Below, piece by piece: positions 8,504 to 17,231 of a stretch of DNA of 64,000 nucleotides. The DNA is taken from contig CAVOKW010000028.1 in NCBI GenBank assembly GCA_963696585.1, positions 62,001-126,000 on the forward strand, given 5' to 3'. The notes beneath the pieces are model-generated. The model had not been told where the DNA came from, made no database searches, and saw nothing but the letters and a program-made list of their open reading frames with translations. Each line of letters begins with the position of its first letter. The first letter of the stretch is position 1. The stretch comes from Parvibaculum sp963696585 (GTDB lineage: Bacteria > Pseudomonadota > Alphaproteobacteria > Parvibaculales > Parvibaculaceae). The position numbers and the translations under genes were made by a program.

Positions 8504-9333
8504 TGTCGAACAATAATGATTGGGACGACGATCAGGATTTCGGTTACGAGCCGGATGATGACGATGATGATTTCGCGGGTTATGACGCAACCGATGAGAA
8601 AGGCGGGCGTCGCCGTCCGCTGATGATTCTCAGCATCATCGTGCTGCTCGGTGTGTTCGCCGGGGTCATCTATCTCGCTTATAGTCAGGGTTTCAAGCAA
8701 GGCGTCGGCAGTGGCGAGCCGCCAATCATTCGCGCCGATACCAGCCCGATCAAGGTCGCGCCTGAAAATCCGGGCGGGGCCGAGTTTCCGCATCAGGATA
8801 AATCGGTCTATGAGCGCATCGCGGGGGGTGAATCATCGCCTGCCGATGAGGTGGAGCAGCTTTTGCCACGGGCCGAGGAGCCAATGGCCATGGCCCCCAC
8901 CAAATCGGCCCCCGACCAGCCAGTGACGGAGCCGCTGGTGGACGCCGTGCCAACAGCGCCGGTGGAATCTGCCCCGGTTGAGGATGCCGCGCCGGTGATG
9001 ACGCCTGATGATGCCTCTCAAATCGTGCCGGCTGCTCCCGCGACAGTCGCGCCTGCGACACCCACACCAGGCATCGCTGCGGGCGCGGGTGGCTATGTCA
9101 TTCAATTGGCCGCCTTCCGTGACGAACCATCGGCCCGGGCGGCTTTTACCAAGCTGCAAAAGAAGTATCCGGGCGAATTGGGCGGCACAAGCAGCGATAT
9201 TCAACGGGCTGATCTCGGTGACAAGGGCATCTATTACCGTTTGCGGGCTGGCTATATGGACAAGGCAGCGGCAAACAGCCTTTGCGAGAAACTGAGCACG
9301 CAGGGTCAATCCTGCTTTGTCAGGGCAAAATGA
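8503..9333 (+). CDS. SPOR-domain inner-membrane protein
   Basis: A 276-residue bitopic protein. It has a very acidic cytoplasmic head (Asp-rich, residues 7-23), basic GGRRRP, one membrane helix at about 40-60, a Pro/Ala-rich periplasmic linker and a C-terminal SPOR domain (about 200-276) with the motif RADLGDKGIYYRL. SPOR domains bind glycan strands stripped of stem peptides at the division septum. The gene is translationally coupled to argS and abuts nagZ, a common alphaproteobacterial arrangement that links it to peptidoglycan turnover. The SPOR motif is close to that of the protein at 50748. Confidence 0.88.
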   Translation: MSNNNDWDDDQDFGYEPDDDDDDFAGYDATDEKGGRRRPLMILSIIVLLGVFAGVIYLAYSQGFKQGVGSGEPPIIRADTSPIKVAPENPGGAEFPHQDKSVYERIAGGESSPADEVEQLLPRAEEPMAMAPTKSAPDQPVTEPLVDAVPTAPVESAPVEDAAPVMTPDDASQIVPAAPATVAPATPTPGIAAGAGGYVIQLAAFRDEPSARAAFTKLQKKYPGELGGTSSDIQRADLGDKGIYYRLRAGYMDKAAANSLCEKLSTQGQSCFVRAK

Positions 9334-10371
9334 ATGGCGGCTTCAGCGGCGATTTATGGCTGTTCCGGGCTGACGCTCACCGATGATGAGAAGCGTTTCT
9401 TTTCAGAGGCTTCGCCTTGGGGCTTCATCCTTTTTGCGCGCAATTGCCAGTCGCCCGGCCAGATCAGGGCCCTGATTGCGGCGCTGCGCGAGAGCGTTGG
9501 TCGTGAAGCGCCGATCCTGATTGATCAGGAAGGGGGGCGGGTTGCGCGGCTGAGGCCACCCCAGTGGCGGGCCTATCCGCCTGGCCGCAATTATGGCGCG
9601 TTTTATGCCGCCCATCCCGACAAGGGCCTGGAGGCCGTGAAACGCGGGGCGCGGCTCATTGCCAGTGAGCTTCTCGATCTCGGTATCAATGTTGATTGTC
9701 TGCCGGTGCTTGATGTGCCCGTGCCCGGCGCTCATGACGTCATCGGCGACAGGGCTTATGGGATCACGCCTGCGCCTGTGGCGACGCTTGGTCGGGCGGC
9801 GGCGCTCGGCCTGCTCGAAGGCGGCGTGCTGCCGGTCATCAAGCATATTCCGGGACATGGCCGGGCTGGCGTGGACAGCCATTTGAGCCTGCCTGTGGTG
9901 GAGACACCGCTCGACCAGCTCCGGGTGAGCGACTTTGCCCCGTTCAAGGCCTTGAACGACTTGCCGCTCGCCATGACGGCGCACGTGGTCTACACCGCGC
10001 TTGATCCAGCCCAACCTGCAACGACCTCCGCCATAGTCATCAAGGAGATCATCCGGGGAGAGATCGGCTTTGGCGGCTTGCTGATGTCGGATGATGTGTC
10101 GATGCAGGCGCTGGCGGGTGATATTGCCTTGCGGACCCGGGCAAGCCTCAAGGCGGGATGCGATGTGGCCCTTCATTGCAATGGCAAGATGGACGAGATG
10201 CGGGCTGTAGCGGGCGAGGCGGGAACGCTGAACGGCGAAAGCGCCAGACGGGCCGATGCGGCGCTGGCGACACTGACGACACCCGACCCGATTGATGCAG
10301 CGGCAGAATATCAGCGCTTGCAATCCCTTATGGGCGATTTCTTTGATCGCACATCACTGGGGATAAGCTGA
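9334..10371 (+). CDS. nagZ: Beta-N-acetylhexosaminidase (glycoside hydrolase family 3)
   Basis: A 345-residue GH3 enzyme that removes GlcNAc from anhydro-muropeptides during cell-wall recycling in the cytoplasm. The family motif KHIPGHGRAGVDSH (from Lys170) carries the Asp181/His183 dyad on the flexible loop. The nucleophile region is SDDVSM (Asp253/Asp254). There is no signal peptide, as expected for NagZ. Its ATG starts directly after the stop of the SPOR gene. In species with inducible AmpC, NagZ products control beta-lactamase, but nothing here shows such a circuit. Confidence 0.93.
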   Translation: MAASAAIYGCSGLTLTDDEKRFFSEASPWGFILFARNCQSPGQIRALIAALRESVGREAPILIDQEGGRVARLRPPQWRAYPPGRNYGAFYAAHPDKGLEAVKRGARLIASELLDLGINVDCLPVLDVPVPGAHDVIGDRAYGITPAPVATLGRAAALGLLEGGVLPVIKHIPGHGRAGVDSHLSLPVVETPLDQLRVSDFAPFKALNDLPLAMTAHVVYTALDPAQPATTSAIVIKEIIRGEIGFGGLLMSDDVSMQALAGDIALRTRASLKAGCDVALHCNGKMDEMRAVAGEAGTLNGESARRADAALATLTTPDPIDAAAEYQRLQSLMGDFFDRTSLGIS

Positions 10372-10530
10372 GATAAATTATACCGTCGCCACGGGCCGCG
10401 CTGTATAAGAAGCTTTCAAGTCATCGCTTGGATTCGAATCGGGCCTTGCCAGGGTCCCTCGGGGAAATCGGATCCGCGATGTTTCGTCGGCAGTCATTCT
10501 TGCCGGACATCTGCTGGCAGGCGGGGGTCC

Positions 10531-11466
10531 ATGGTGAGCCAGGGGGCGGGTATGTCCGAAGCGCCCAGTCAGGAAGTGACTGAACCCAACGCGACCTTTG
10601 TTGAAGGCGTCGCGCGGGACGTTGTGCCTGAAGCCCCGGCTGTTGGCGGCTGGGTTGTTGATCTGGATGGCTATGAGGGCCCGCTGGATGTGTTGCTCGC
10701 TTTGGCACGCTCGCAGAAGGTCGACCTCACCCATATCTCGATCCTGAAACTTGCCGAGCAGTATCTCGAATTTGTCAATCAGGCCAAGCGTCTGGAGCTT
10801 GATCTTGCGGCTGACTATCTGGTTATGGCGGCCTGGCTCGCCTTCCTCAAGTCGAAGTTGCTCCTGCCACCGCCAGAAACGGAGGAAGGCCCGAGTGGCG
10901 CTGAAATGGCGGCGCGCCTTGCTTTCCAGTTGCAGCGCCTGGAGGCGATGCGGCTTGCCAGTCAGCAGATTTTCGCCCGCAAGCGCCTTGGTATGCAGGT
11001 CTTTTCGCGCGGCGCGCCGGAAGGCATTCGCATCATCAAAACAAGCGCCTATCATGGGACGCTGTTTGAACTTCTGAAGTCCTATTCGACCCAGCGCCTG
11101 AAGCAGGACACGCCGGGCTGGGAGCCCGTTCGATTGCCGATCATGTCGATCGAGATGGCGCGGCACCGGCTCGAATCGATGCTCGGCATGATGTTTGATT
11201 GGGGCCGCATCGAATCCCTGATGCCGACCGATATGGGCGGGGCGACCAAACGCTCAACGCTTGCCAGCACGCTCAGTGCGGCGCTGGTTCTGGCCAAGGA
11301 TGGTCATCTTGAAATCCGTCAGTCTGGCGCCTTTGGGCCGCTCTACATGCGGCGTCGCGAAGCGCCTCTGGCGCCGATTGTCGACGCGCCCGAGCCTCGA
11401 CGAGACGACGCGGCGCCAGACATGACTGACGATACAGCCGAGACAGACGAAGCAGGCGACGAATGA
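10531..11466 (+). CDS. scpA: Segregation and condensation protein A
   Basis: A 311-residue kleisin subunit of the SMC-ScpAB chromosome-condensing complex. The hallmark start of the family, DGYEGPLDVLLALARSQKVD, begins near residue 48, preceded by a non-conserved leader. The C-terminal winged-helix region is followed by an acidic tail. Two starts are possible, ATG at 10531 and ATG at 10552, each with a G-rich Shine-Dalgarno. It overlaps scpB by four bases (ATGA), so the two subunits are made together. The 159 bp after nagZ show no clear signal. Confidence 0.93.
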   Translation: MVSQGAGMSEAPSQEVTEPNATFVEGVARDVVPEAPAVGGWVVDLDGYEGPLDVLLALARSQKVDLTHISILKLAEQYLEFVNQAKRLELDLAADYLVMAAWLAFLKSKLLLPPPETEEGPSGAEMAARLAFQLQRLEAMRLASQQIFARKRLGMQVFSRGAPEGIRIIKTSAYHGTLFELLKSYSTQRLKQDTPGWEPVRLPIMSIEMARHRLESMLGMMFDWGRIESLMPTDMGGATKRSTLASTLSAALVLAKDGHLEIRQSGAFGPLYMRRREAPLAPIVDAPEPRRDDAAPDMTDDTAETDEAGDE

Positions 11467-12236
11467 CCCAGGACGACGTTATGGAAGAAAGCGGGACCGA
11501 CATCACTGCCGATGACGAGGTTTTGCCCGAAGGTGAGGCCGCGGAGGCTGACAATGTCGTGCCGTTTCCGGCGGCAGCCGAAGATCACGCCCAGCATATC
11601 CGCATGGCTGAAGCGCTGCTCTTTGCCGCCGCCGAGCCGCTCGACATTGACAGCATTGCCAGCCGCCTGCCCAAGGGGGCCGATATCGGCGCCGTGATTG
11701 AGGATATCCAGAAGCTCTATGAAGGGCGGGGTGTCAATCTTGTGCGGATTGCCAGCAAATGGATGTTCCGTACCGCTGATGATCTGGCGTTCTTGATGGA
11801 GCGGGAGGCGGTTGAGCAGAAAAAGCTCTCGCGCGCCGGGATGGAGACGCTGGCGATCATTGCCTATCACCAGCCGGTGACGCGTGCCGAAATTGAAGAA
11901 ATTCGTGGTGTCACGGTTTCCAAGGGTACGATTGATGTGCTGATGGAAACCGGCTGGGTTCGGCTTCGTGGCCGTCGACGCACGCCGGGACGGCCTGTCA
12001 CCTATGGCACCACGGAAGACTTTCTCTCACATTTCGGGCTGGAAGCGATTGGCGATTTGCCGGGACTTGATGATCTGCGCGCCTCGGGACTGCTTGAAGG
12101 CCGGCTGCCGCCGGGCTTTGACATTCCGACACCAAGCGAAAGCGGTGGTGAGGGGGATGGCGAGTTTGAGGACGAGGATGGCGAGTTCGGGGCCGATCTC
12201 GACGCGCATCTGGCTGACACGCCCGAAGAAGAGTGA
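11463..12236 (+). CDS. scpB: Segregation and condensation protein B
   Basis: A 257-residue ScpB with tandem winged-helix domains. The core runs from EALLFAAAEPLDID (about residue 48) through ETLAIIAYHQPVTRAEIEEI and GRRRTPGRPVTYGTT, the conserved end of the second domain. The tail is long, acidic and Gly/Glu-rich, probably disordered. ScpB dimerises and binds ScpA in the SMC condensin. The scpAB-tatABC order is typical of Hyphomicrobiales and relatives. The 241 bp to tatA hold no recognisable gene. Confidence 0.93.
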   Translation: MTQDDVMEESGTDITADDEVLPEGEAAEADNVVPFPAAAEDHAQHIRMAEALLFAAAEPLDIDSIASRLPKGADIGAVIEDIQKLYEGRGVNLVRIASKWMFRTADDLAFLMEREAVEQKKLSRAGMETLAIIAYHQPVTRAEIEEIRGVTVSKGTIDVLMETGWVRLRGRRRTPGRPVTYGTTEDFLSHFGLEAIGDLPGLDDLRASGLLEGRLPPGFDIPTPSESGGEGDGEFEDEDGEFGADLDAHLADTPEEE

Positions 12237-12477
12237 GTTCAAGTCAATCCTTAAAAGTGAGCCGAATTGGTTTTGGTTAACTGCATTTAAGTGGAATGGT
12301 TCAGCCAGGATCTTATTCGATATCTTCGGAAAAATGGGCGACCGGTCGATTTTTTTGATTCGATCACCATATGTGACGGACTTCTGGTGCTAGGCTGGAA
12401 CGGACATCTGTTGGCTGACGACTGGCGCTTGTGGCCTGTAACGTGGCCCCGTCGCGTTGGCAAAAGTGGAGAGCAAG

Positions 12478-12690
12478 ATGCTGAGTTGGACTCATATTCT
12501 GGTTGTGGTGGCGCTGGTGGTGCTGCTGTTTGGCACTGGTCGCGTTTCAACGCTGATGGGCGATGTCGCCAAAGGCATCAAGAGCTTCAAGAAGGGTCTT
12601 GCCGAGGATGACGATGAAGCCAGCGCCAAACCCGAACCCAAGACCATCAATGCCACGGCTGAGACGACGAACGACAAGACCAGCAGCTAA
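12478..12690 (+). CDS. tatA: Sec-independent translocase subunit TatA
   Basis: A 70-residue TatA: one N-terminal membrane helix (SWTHILVVVALVVLLFGTG), the FGxGR-type hinge, an amphipathic helix (GDVAKGIKSFKKGL) and an acidic tail. TatA polymerises to form the pore for folded proteins with twin-arginine signals. ATG at 12478 is preferred because GGAGAG lies just upstream and the helix then begins in the normal place. It starts tatABC. Confidence 0.93.
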   Translation: MLSWTHILVVVALVVLLFGTGRVSTLMGDVAKGIKSFKKGLAEDDDEASAKPEPKTINATAETTNDKTSS

Positions 12691-12760
12691 ACTGGTTTCA
12701 TGACCTGTCTGACGGGCCGCAGTCACATGCGGTCCTCCCCCATGGCGTGCAGGACGATAA

Positions 12761-13189
12761 ATGTTCGATATTGGCTGGACTGAGCTGCTGCTGGTTGCGG
12801 TGCTGGCGATCATATTCGTCGGCCCCAAAGACCTGCCCAGGGTCATGCGCACAATCGGACAATATACGGCCCGGATGCGCAAAATGGCGCGCGAGTTTCA
12901 GCAGAATTTCGAGGATCTGGCACGCGAGACCGAGCTGGAGGACTTGCGCAAGGAAATGGCGGAATTGCGTGGCCAGGCCATGGCCCCCGTTGCCATGGGA
13001 GTTGATACCGCCATGGCCAAAGCCTCTGGTCACAAATCGGTCGAAACGCCAGCTCTGACCCCTGAGGAAACCGGGAAGCTCGCCGATCTGCCTGCGCCGA
13101 TGCAGGAAGCCATGGCCGAAGCGCATGCCGCCGCCCAGGAAAACAGGGTTGAGCCTGATGCCGCGCCAAACGACAAGGGATCAGTATGA
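12761..13189 (+). CDS. tatB: Sec-independent translocase subunit TatB
   Basis: A 142-residue TatB. The start MFDIGWTELLLVAVLAIIFV and the GPKDLP hinge are diagnostic and separate it from TatA. They are followed by a long amphipathic helix rich in Arg and Glu and an Ala/Glu-rich tail. TatB forms the signal-recognition complex with TatC. Its stop overlaps the tatC start by four bases, indicating coupled synthesis at matched amounts. Confidence 0.95.
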   Translation: MFDIGWTELLLVAVLAIIFVGPKDLPRVMRTIGQYTARMRKMAREFQQNFEDLARETELEDLRKEMAELRGQAMAPVAMGVDTAMAKASGHKSVETPALTPEETGKLADLPAPMQEAMAEAHAAAQENRVEPDAAPNDKGSV

Positions 13190-14010
13190 GTCAGAATGAT
13201 CCTGCCGAGGACCATATCGAGGCCTCGCGGGCGCCGCTGATCGATCATCTGATAGAGCTGCGCACCCGGCTGATTTACGCGATGATCGCCATAGCTGTCG
13301 CCTTTGGTGTCTGCTTCACCTTTGCCAAGCAGATATTCAACATTCTGGTTCGGCCTTATGAAATTGCGACAGGCAGTTCAACTGCTGCACGGCTGATTTA
13401 CACGGCGCCGCAGGAGTTTTTCATCACACAGATGAAGTTGGCGATGTTTGGCGCTTTTTTCATCGCCTTTCCGGTGATTGCGACCCAGCTCTATATGTTT
13501 GCCGCACCGGGTCTCTACAAGAATGAACGGCGCGCCTTTCTGCCCTATCTCATTGCCACACCGATCCTGTTCCTGATCGGATCGGCACTGGTCTATTTCG
13601 TGGTCATGCCGCTTGCCCTGCATTTTTTCCTGAGCATGCAGCAAGCGGGCGGTGCGGGCGAAGCCAGCATCGAGCTTCTGCCCCGTGTCAGTGAATATCT
13701 CGGCCTGATCATGGGACTGATTTTCGCCTTTGGGGTTTGTTTTCAGCTCCCCGTCATTCTGACCTTGCTGGCCCGCATTGGTATTGTGAATGCTGCCATG
13801 CTGCGCAAGGGACGCCGCTATGCGATCGTCATCGGCTTTGCCATTGCCGCCGTGCTGACACCGCCTGACATTCTCAGCCAGATCATGCTGGGGGTGCCGA
13901 TCCTTGTGCTTTACGAGATTTCGATCTTTTCGGTCGCCATGGTTGAGCGCAAACGCGATGATGTGGAAGCCGAGGATTTGGCAGAAGACAAGGCCGAGGA
14001 GGCGGGCTGA
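13186..14010 (+). CDS. tatC: Sec-independent translocase subunit TatC
   Basis: A 274-residue polytopic protein with six predicted membrane helices. The N-terminal motif APLIDHLIELRTRLIYA contains the conserved HLxELRxR signal-binding site. The large periplasmic loop has APQEFF and the F-x-FPV segment. TatC binds twin-arginine signals with TatB. The acidic tail (DDVEAEDLAEDKAEE) is typical of alphaproteobacterial forms. A candidate client in this window is the PhoD-like protein at 25844-27976. A palindromic repeat follows and may end the transcript. Confidence 0.96.
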   Translation: MSQNDPAEDHIEASRAPLIDHLIELRTRLIYAMIAIAVAFGVCFTFAKQIFNILVRPYEIATGSSTAARLIYTAPQEFFITQMKLAMFGAFFIAFPVIATQLYMFAAPGLYKNERRAFLPYLIATPILFLIGSALVYFVVMPLALHFFLSMQQAGGAGEASIELLPRVSEYLGLIMGLIFAFGVCFQLPVILTLLARIGIVNAAMLRKGRRYAIVIGFAIAAVLTPPDILSQIMLGVPILVLYEISIFSVAMVERKRDDVEAEDLAEDKAEEAG

Positions 14011-14040
14011 GGGTTGTGCGTGTTTCATCCCCCCTTCATT

Positions 14041-14128
14041 GTCATCCCGGGATTTATTCCCGGGATCCATTGAGCCGCCTCATGCGATAAAACGGCCCAC
14101 TGGGCCCGGCAACACGTCCGGGACGACA
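14041..14128. repeat. Dispersed palindromic repeat, copy B
   Basis: Same architecture as the element at 3084. It starts with GTCAT, then a perfect 8-bp hairpin (ATCCCGGG / CCCGGGAT, 7-base loop), then a spacer, then a second imperfect arm ending GTCCGGGACGACA. The two copies differ in base sequence while keeping the arms, as expected for an old mobile or structured repeat. It sits 30 bp after tatC and could serve as the terminator between tatC and serS. Confidence 0.65.
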
Positions 14129-14328
14129 GGAATTGCTGATTGATCGCGCCATCCATCACTTTGATGCATACCCGATGGCCACCCCGCTTCTGGACGATTC
14201 AAGCCCTTGCGCGTATACAGATCGCCCTATGCTCAGGGGGATGATCCCTTGCGATTCGGCCCTTTTCTGTGACTTTCATCGGGCGGTTGGCATGCGCTGG
14301 CGCTCCAACGCGACAAAACGAGTTTTCC
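14129..14328. other. Intergenic DNA before serS, nothing recognised
   Basis: Together with the preceding repeat this makes a 318-bp gap without a gene. A short open frame here lacks conserved features and runs into serS out of frame. No T-box leader is visible, which would be unexpected in this class anyway. A serS promoter is presumably here, but no convincing -35/-10 pair stands out. Confidence 0.5.
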
Positions 14329-15636
14329 ATGCACGACATCAAAGCGATACGCGACGACGCCGCCGGGTTTGATGCGGGTCTGGCGCGGCGCGGTCTGTCG
14401 GCCCAATCGGCGCGGCTGCTGGAGATTGACGAGCGCCGTCGCCGGATCATTGCCGAATTGCAGGCGCTTCAGGCGGCGTCCAATGCCGCAGCCAAGGTGA
14501 TCGGCGGCTTGATGAAGGATGGCAAGAAGGACGAGGCTGAAGTCGCCAAGGCTGAAGTTGCCGCCTCCAAGGCCAAGATGCAGGAACTGGAAGCGCTGGA
14601 ACGCGAGGTCATTGCCGAACTCGACCGCGAACTCGCCGCCATTCCGAACATTCCGTTTGACGATGTGCCGCTCGGGCAGGATGAGCATGGCAATGTCGAA
14701 CGCAGCCGTCATGGCACACCGCGTCAGCTCAATTTTGCGGCGAAAGAGCATTTCGATCTCGGCGAAGCGCTGGGTCTGATGGATTTCGAACTGGCGGCCA
14801 AGCTCTCCGGCTCGCGTTTTGTCGTGCTCAAGGGGGCGCTTGCCCGGCTGGAGCGGGCGATTGCGAGCTTCATGCTCGACCTCCATACCGGTACCTATGG
14901 CTATACGGAAGTCGCGCCGCCTTTGCTCGTCAAAGACCATGTGATGTTCGGCACGGCGCAATTGCCGAAGTTTGCCGACGACCAGTTCACGGTCTTCAAG
15001 GGCGACGCGCGGGATGATGCCGAGCGCTTCTGGCTCATTCCCACGGCGGAAGTCTCGCTGACCAATCTGGTGCGCGAGGCGATCCTGTCGGAAGACGAAC
15101 TGCCCTTGCGCATGACGGCCTATACGCCTTGCTTCCGCGCCGAGGCCGGGTCGGCGGGGCGCGACACGCGCGGCATGATCCGGATGCATCAATTCGCCAA
15201 GGTCGAGCTTGTGTCGGTGACAACGCCCGAACAGGCCCAAGCCGAGCATGAGCGGATGCTCGCCTGCGCCGAAGACGTGCTCAAGCGCCTTGATCTGCAT
15301 TATCGTGTGATGACGCTGTGCACCGGCGACATGGGCTTTTCGGCGCGGCGCACCTTTGACATTGAAGTCTGGCTGCCGGGTCAGAATGCCTTTCGCGAGA
15401 TTTCGTCCTGCTCGGTCTGTGGCGACTTCCAGGCGCGGCGGATGCAGGCGCGCTATCGCCCGGTCGGTGAAAAAACGACACGTTATGTCCATACGCTGAA
15501 CGGGTCGGGGCTTGCCGTGGGTCGTACCATGGTGGCGATCCTCGAAACCTATCAGCAGGAAGATGGCTCGATTGTCGTGCCGGATGTTTTGCGGCCCTAT
15601 ATGGGCGGCCTGGAGGTTATTGCGGCACATGGCTAA
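14329..15636 (+). CDS. serS: Seryl-tRNA synthetase
   Basis: A 435-residue class II synthetase. The N-terminal coiled-coil arm that grips the tRNA (about residues 30-105, rich in Lys, Glu and Ala) precedes the catalytic domain. Motif 2 is visible as FRAEAGSAGRDTRGMIRMHQ and motif 3 as LNGSGLAVGRTMVAILE. ATG at 14329 (MHDIKAIRDDAAGF) gives the standard N-terminus although no strong Shine-Dalgarno is seen. It overlaps surE by eight bases. Confidence 0.97.
   Translation: MHDIKAIRDDAAGFDAGLARRGLSAQSARLLEIDERRRRIIAELQALQAASNAAAKVIGGLMKDGKKDEAEVAKAEVAASKAKMQELEALEREVIAELDRELAAIPNIPFDDVPLGQDEHGNVERSRHGTPRQLNFAAKEHFDLGEALGLMDFELAAKLSGSRFVVLKGALARLERAIASFMLDLHTGTYGYTEVAPPLLVKDHVMFGTAQLPKFADDQFTVFKGDARDDAERFWLIPTAEVSLTNLVREAILSEDELPLRMTAYTPCFRAEAGSAGRDTRGMIRMHQFAKVELVSVTTPEQAQAEHERMLACAEDVLKRLDLHYRVMTLCTGDMGFSARRTFDIEVWLPGQNAFREISSCSVCGDFQARRMQARYRPVGEKTTRYVHTLNGSGLAVGRTMVAILETYQQEDGSIVVPDVLRPYMGGLEVIAAHG
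15612..15616 (+). promoter_or_regulatory. Shine-Dalgarno for surE inside serS
   Basis: GGAGG lies 12 bases before the ATG at 15629, within the last codons of serS. It selects this start over any other in-frame start further upstream inside serS. Confidence 0.55.
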
Positions 15637-16447
15637 GAAACCGGCGACCCGATCAAACCCGAAAAAACTGCGCATCCTCATCACCAATGATGACGGCATC
15701 CATGCGCCGGGCCTCAAGGCGCTGGAAAACATTGCGCGCGCATTGAGCGACGATGTGTGGATTTGCGCACCGGAAGAAGAGCAGAGCGGGTCGTCGCACT
15801 CGCTGTCGCTCGCCAATCCCATTCGACTGCGCAAACTTTCCGCCCGCAAATATGCTGTCAAGGGCACACCGTCTGACTGCGTGATGATGGCGGTGCGCCA
15901 TATCATGAAAGACGAGATGCCGGATCTCGTCTTGTCCGGCGTCAATCGCGGCCAGAATATCGCCGATGACGTGACCTATTCGGGCACGATTGCCGCCGCC
16001 ATGGAAGGCACGCAGCTTGGCATTCCCTCGATTGCCCTGTCGCAGGCCTTTGGCTTTACGCCAAGCACGCATGTCAAATGGTCAACGGCGGAGCATCATG
16101 CCCCGGCCATCATCGCCAAGCTCGTCGCGGCGGGCTGGCCCGAAGATGTGCTCATCAATATCAACTTTCCTGATCTGCCGCATGACAATGTGAAAGCGAT
16201 TGAAGTAACGGCGCAGGGCAAGCGCGACCAATCGCTGGTGCGGGTTGAGGAACGCATTGATGCCCGCAACACACCCTATTACTGGCTTGGGTTTGAGCGC
16301 ATTCTCAGCAATCCACCCCAAGGCACTGATCTGCGGGCGATTTATGAAGGCCGCATCTCCGTGACGCCGTTGCATATGAATCTCACACATGCCCGGACAC
16401 GCGCCGCGCTTGATGCCGCGCTTGATCTTAAACCGCGCAAGGCTTAG
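15629..16447 (+). CDS. surE: 5'/3'-nucleotidase SurE
   Basis: A 272-residue SurE, a metal-dependent survival nucleotidase acting on nucleoside monophosphates. Signature motifs are LITNDDGIHAPGL (acidic metal site) and SGVNRGQNIADDVTYSGT. It precedes pcm, as in many bacteria where the two genes support stationary-phase survival. The start at 15629 overlaps the serS stop and adds a short basic leader (MAKKPATRSNPKK) before the conserved core. Confidence 0.96.
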   Translation: MAKKPATRSNPKKLRILITNDDGIHAPGLKALENIARALSDDVWICAPEEEQSGSSHSLSLANPIRLRKLSARKYAVKGTPSDCVMMAVRHIMKDEMPDLVLSGVNRGQNIADDVTYSGTIAAAMEGTQLGIPSIALSQAFGFTPSTHVKWSTAEHHAPAIIAKLVAAGWPEDVLININFPDLPHDNVKAIEVTAQGKRDQSLVRVEERIDARNTPYYWLGFERILSNPPQGTDLRAIYEGRISVTPLHMNLTHARTRAALDAALDLKPRKA

Positions 16448-16470
16448 GGCCGCATGGCAGGGGGCAATGC

Positions 16471-17157
16471 GTGAGTGATCAGGGGCCGATGAGCGAAGAA
16501 GGCGGCGATGGCGGGATCGATCAGGAAAAGATCGAACTTGTGATGTCACTGCGGCGTCAAGGCATTCGCGACAAGAAAATCCTCTCGGCACTTGAACGCA
16601 TTCCGCGCGAAGTCTTTGTGGCGGGCACCTTCCGAAAGCAGGCCTATGAAGACCATGCACTGCCGATCGAATGCGGCCAGACGATCAGCCAGCCCTTTAT
16701 CGTTGCCTATATGACGGAGCAGTTGCAGGTCGGCGAACGCATGAAGGTGCTCGAAATCGGTACAGGTTCCGGCTATCAGGCGGCGGTCCTGTCGCGGCTG
16801 TGTCGGCGCGTTTACACGGTTGAGCGGTATCGCACCTTGCTGCGCGACGCCGTCAGACGATTTGAAGCGCTGCATCTCCACAACATCACGTCGAAAGTGG
16901 CGGACGGATATGCAGGCTGGCCGGAGCAGGCACCTTTTGACCGGATCATCGTGACGGCGGCGGCCCCCTCCGTACCGCTCAAACTTGTCGAGCAACTCAA
17001 GATTGGCGGCATCATGGTGCTGCCCGTGGCAGCGCCGGGCGGACGCGGCGAGCAGCATCTTGTACGCATTGAGCGAACGGAGGATGGTGTTAAACGGGAA
17101 GAACTGATGCCGGTGCGCTTTGTGCCGCTGGTTGAGGGCGTGGCCCGCGAGAGCTGA
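16471..17157 (+). CDS. pcm: Protein-L-isoaspartate O-methyltransferase
   Basis: A 228-residue PCMT-family methyltransferase that methylates damaged isoaspartyl residues so that they can revert. The SAM-binding motif LEIGTGSGYQAAVL is near residue 95. PIECGQTISQPFIVAYM upstream and FDRIIVTAAAP downstream are family blocks. GTG at 16471 is taken as the start because AGGGGG precedes it; ATG six codons on is an alternative. It follows surE by 23 bp, an operon-like spacing. Confidence 0.95.
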   Translation: MSDQGPMSEEGGDGGIDQEKIELVMSLRRQGIRDKKILSALERIPREVFVAGTFRKQAYEDHALPIECGQTISQPFIVAYMTEQLQVGERMKVLEIGTGSGYQAAVLSRLCRRVYTVERYRTLLRDAVRRFEALHLHNITSKVADGYAGWPEQAPFDRIIVTAAAPSVPLKLVEQLKIGGIMVLPVAAPGGRGEQHLVRIERTEDGVKREELMPVRFVPLVEGVARES

Positions 17158-17231
17158 TTTTCCGTCGCGCTGTCTCAAGAGATGGCATGAGGGGCAAGAC
17201 GCCGCAATCCGGCGACCCGCATGAAGGCAGG

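Noticed and set aside
12276..12290. TTAA-N6-TTAA resembling a CtrA box between scpB and tatA
   Set aside because: The CtrA consensus needs a seven-base spacer; six bases is off, so I do not call it.
14233..15945. Open frame of 570 codons antisense to serS/surE
   Set aside because: It lies opposite well-conserved synthetase sequence and mirrors its codon pattern; the product has no recognisable domain. Long antisense frames are common in GC-rich DNA.
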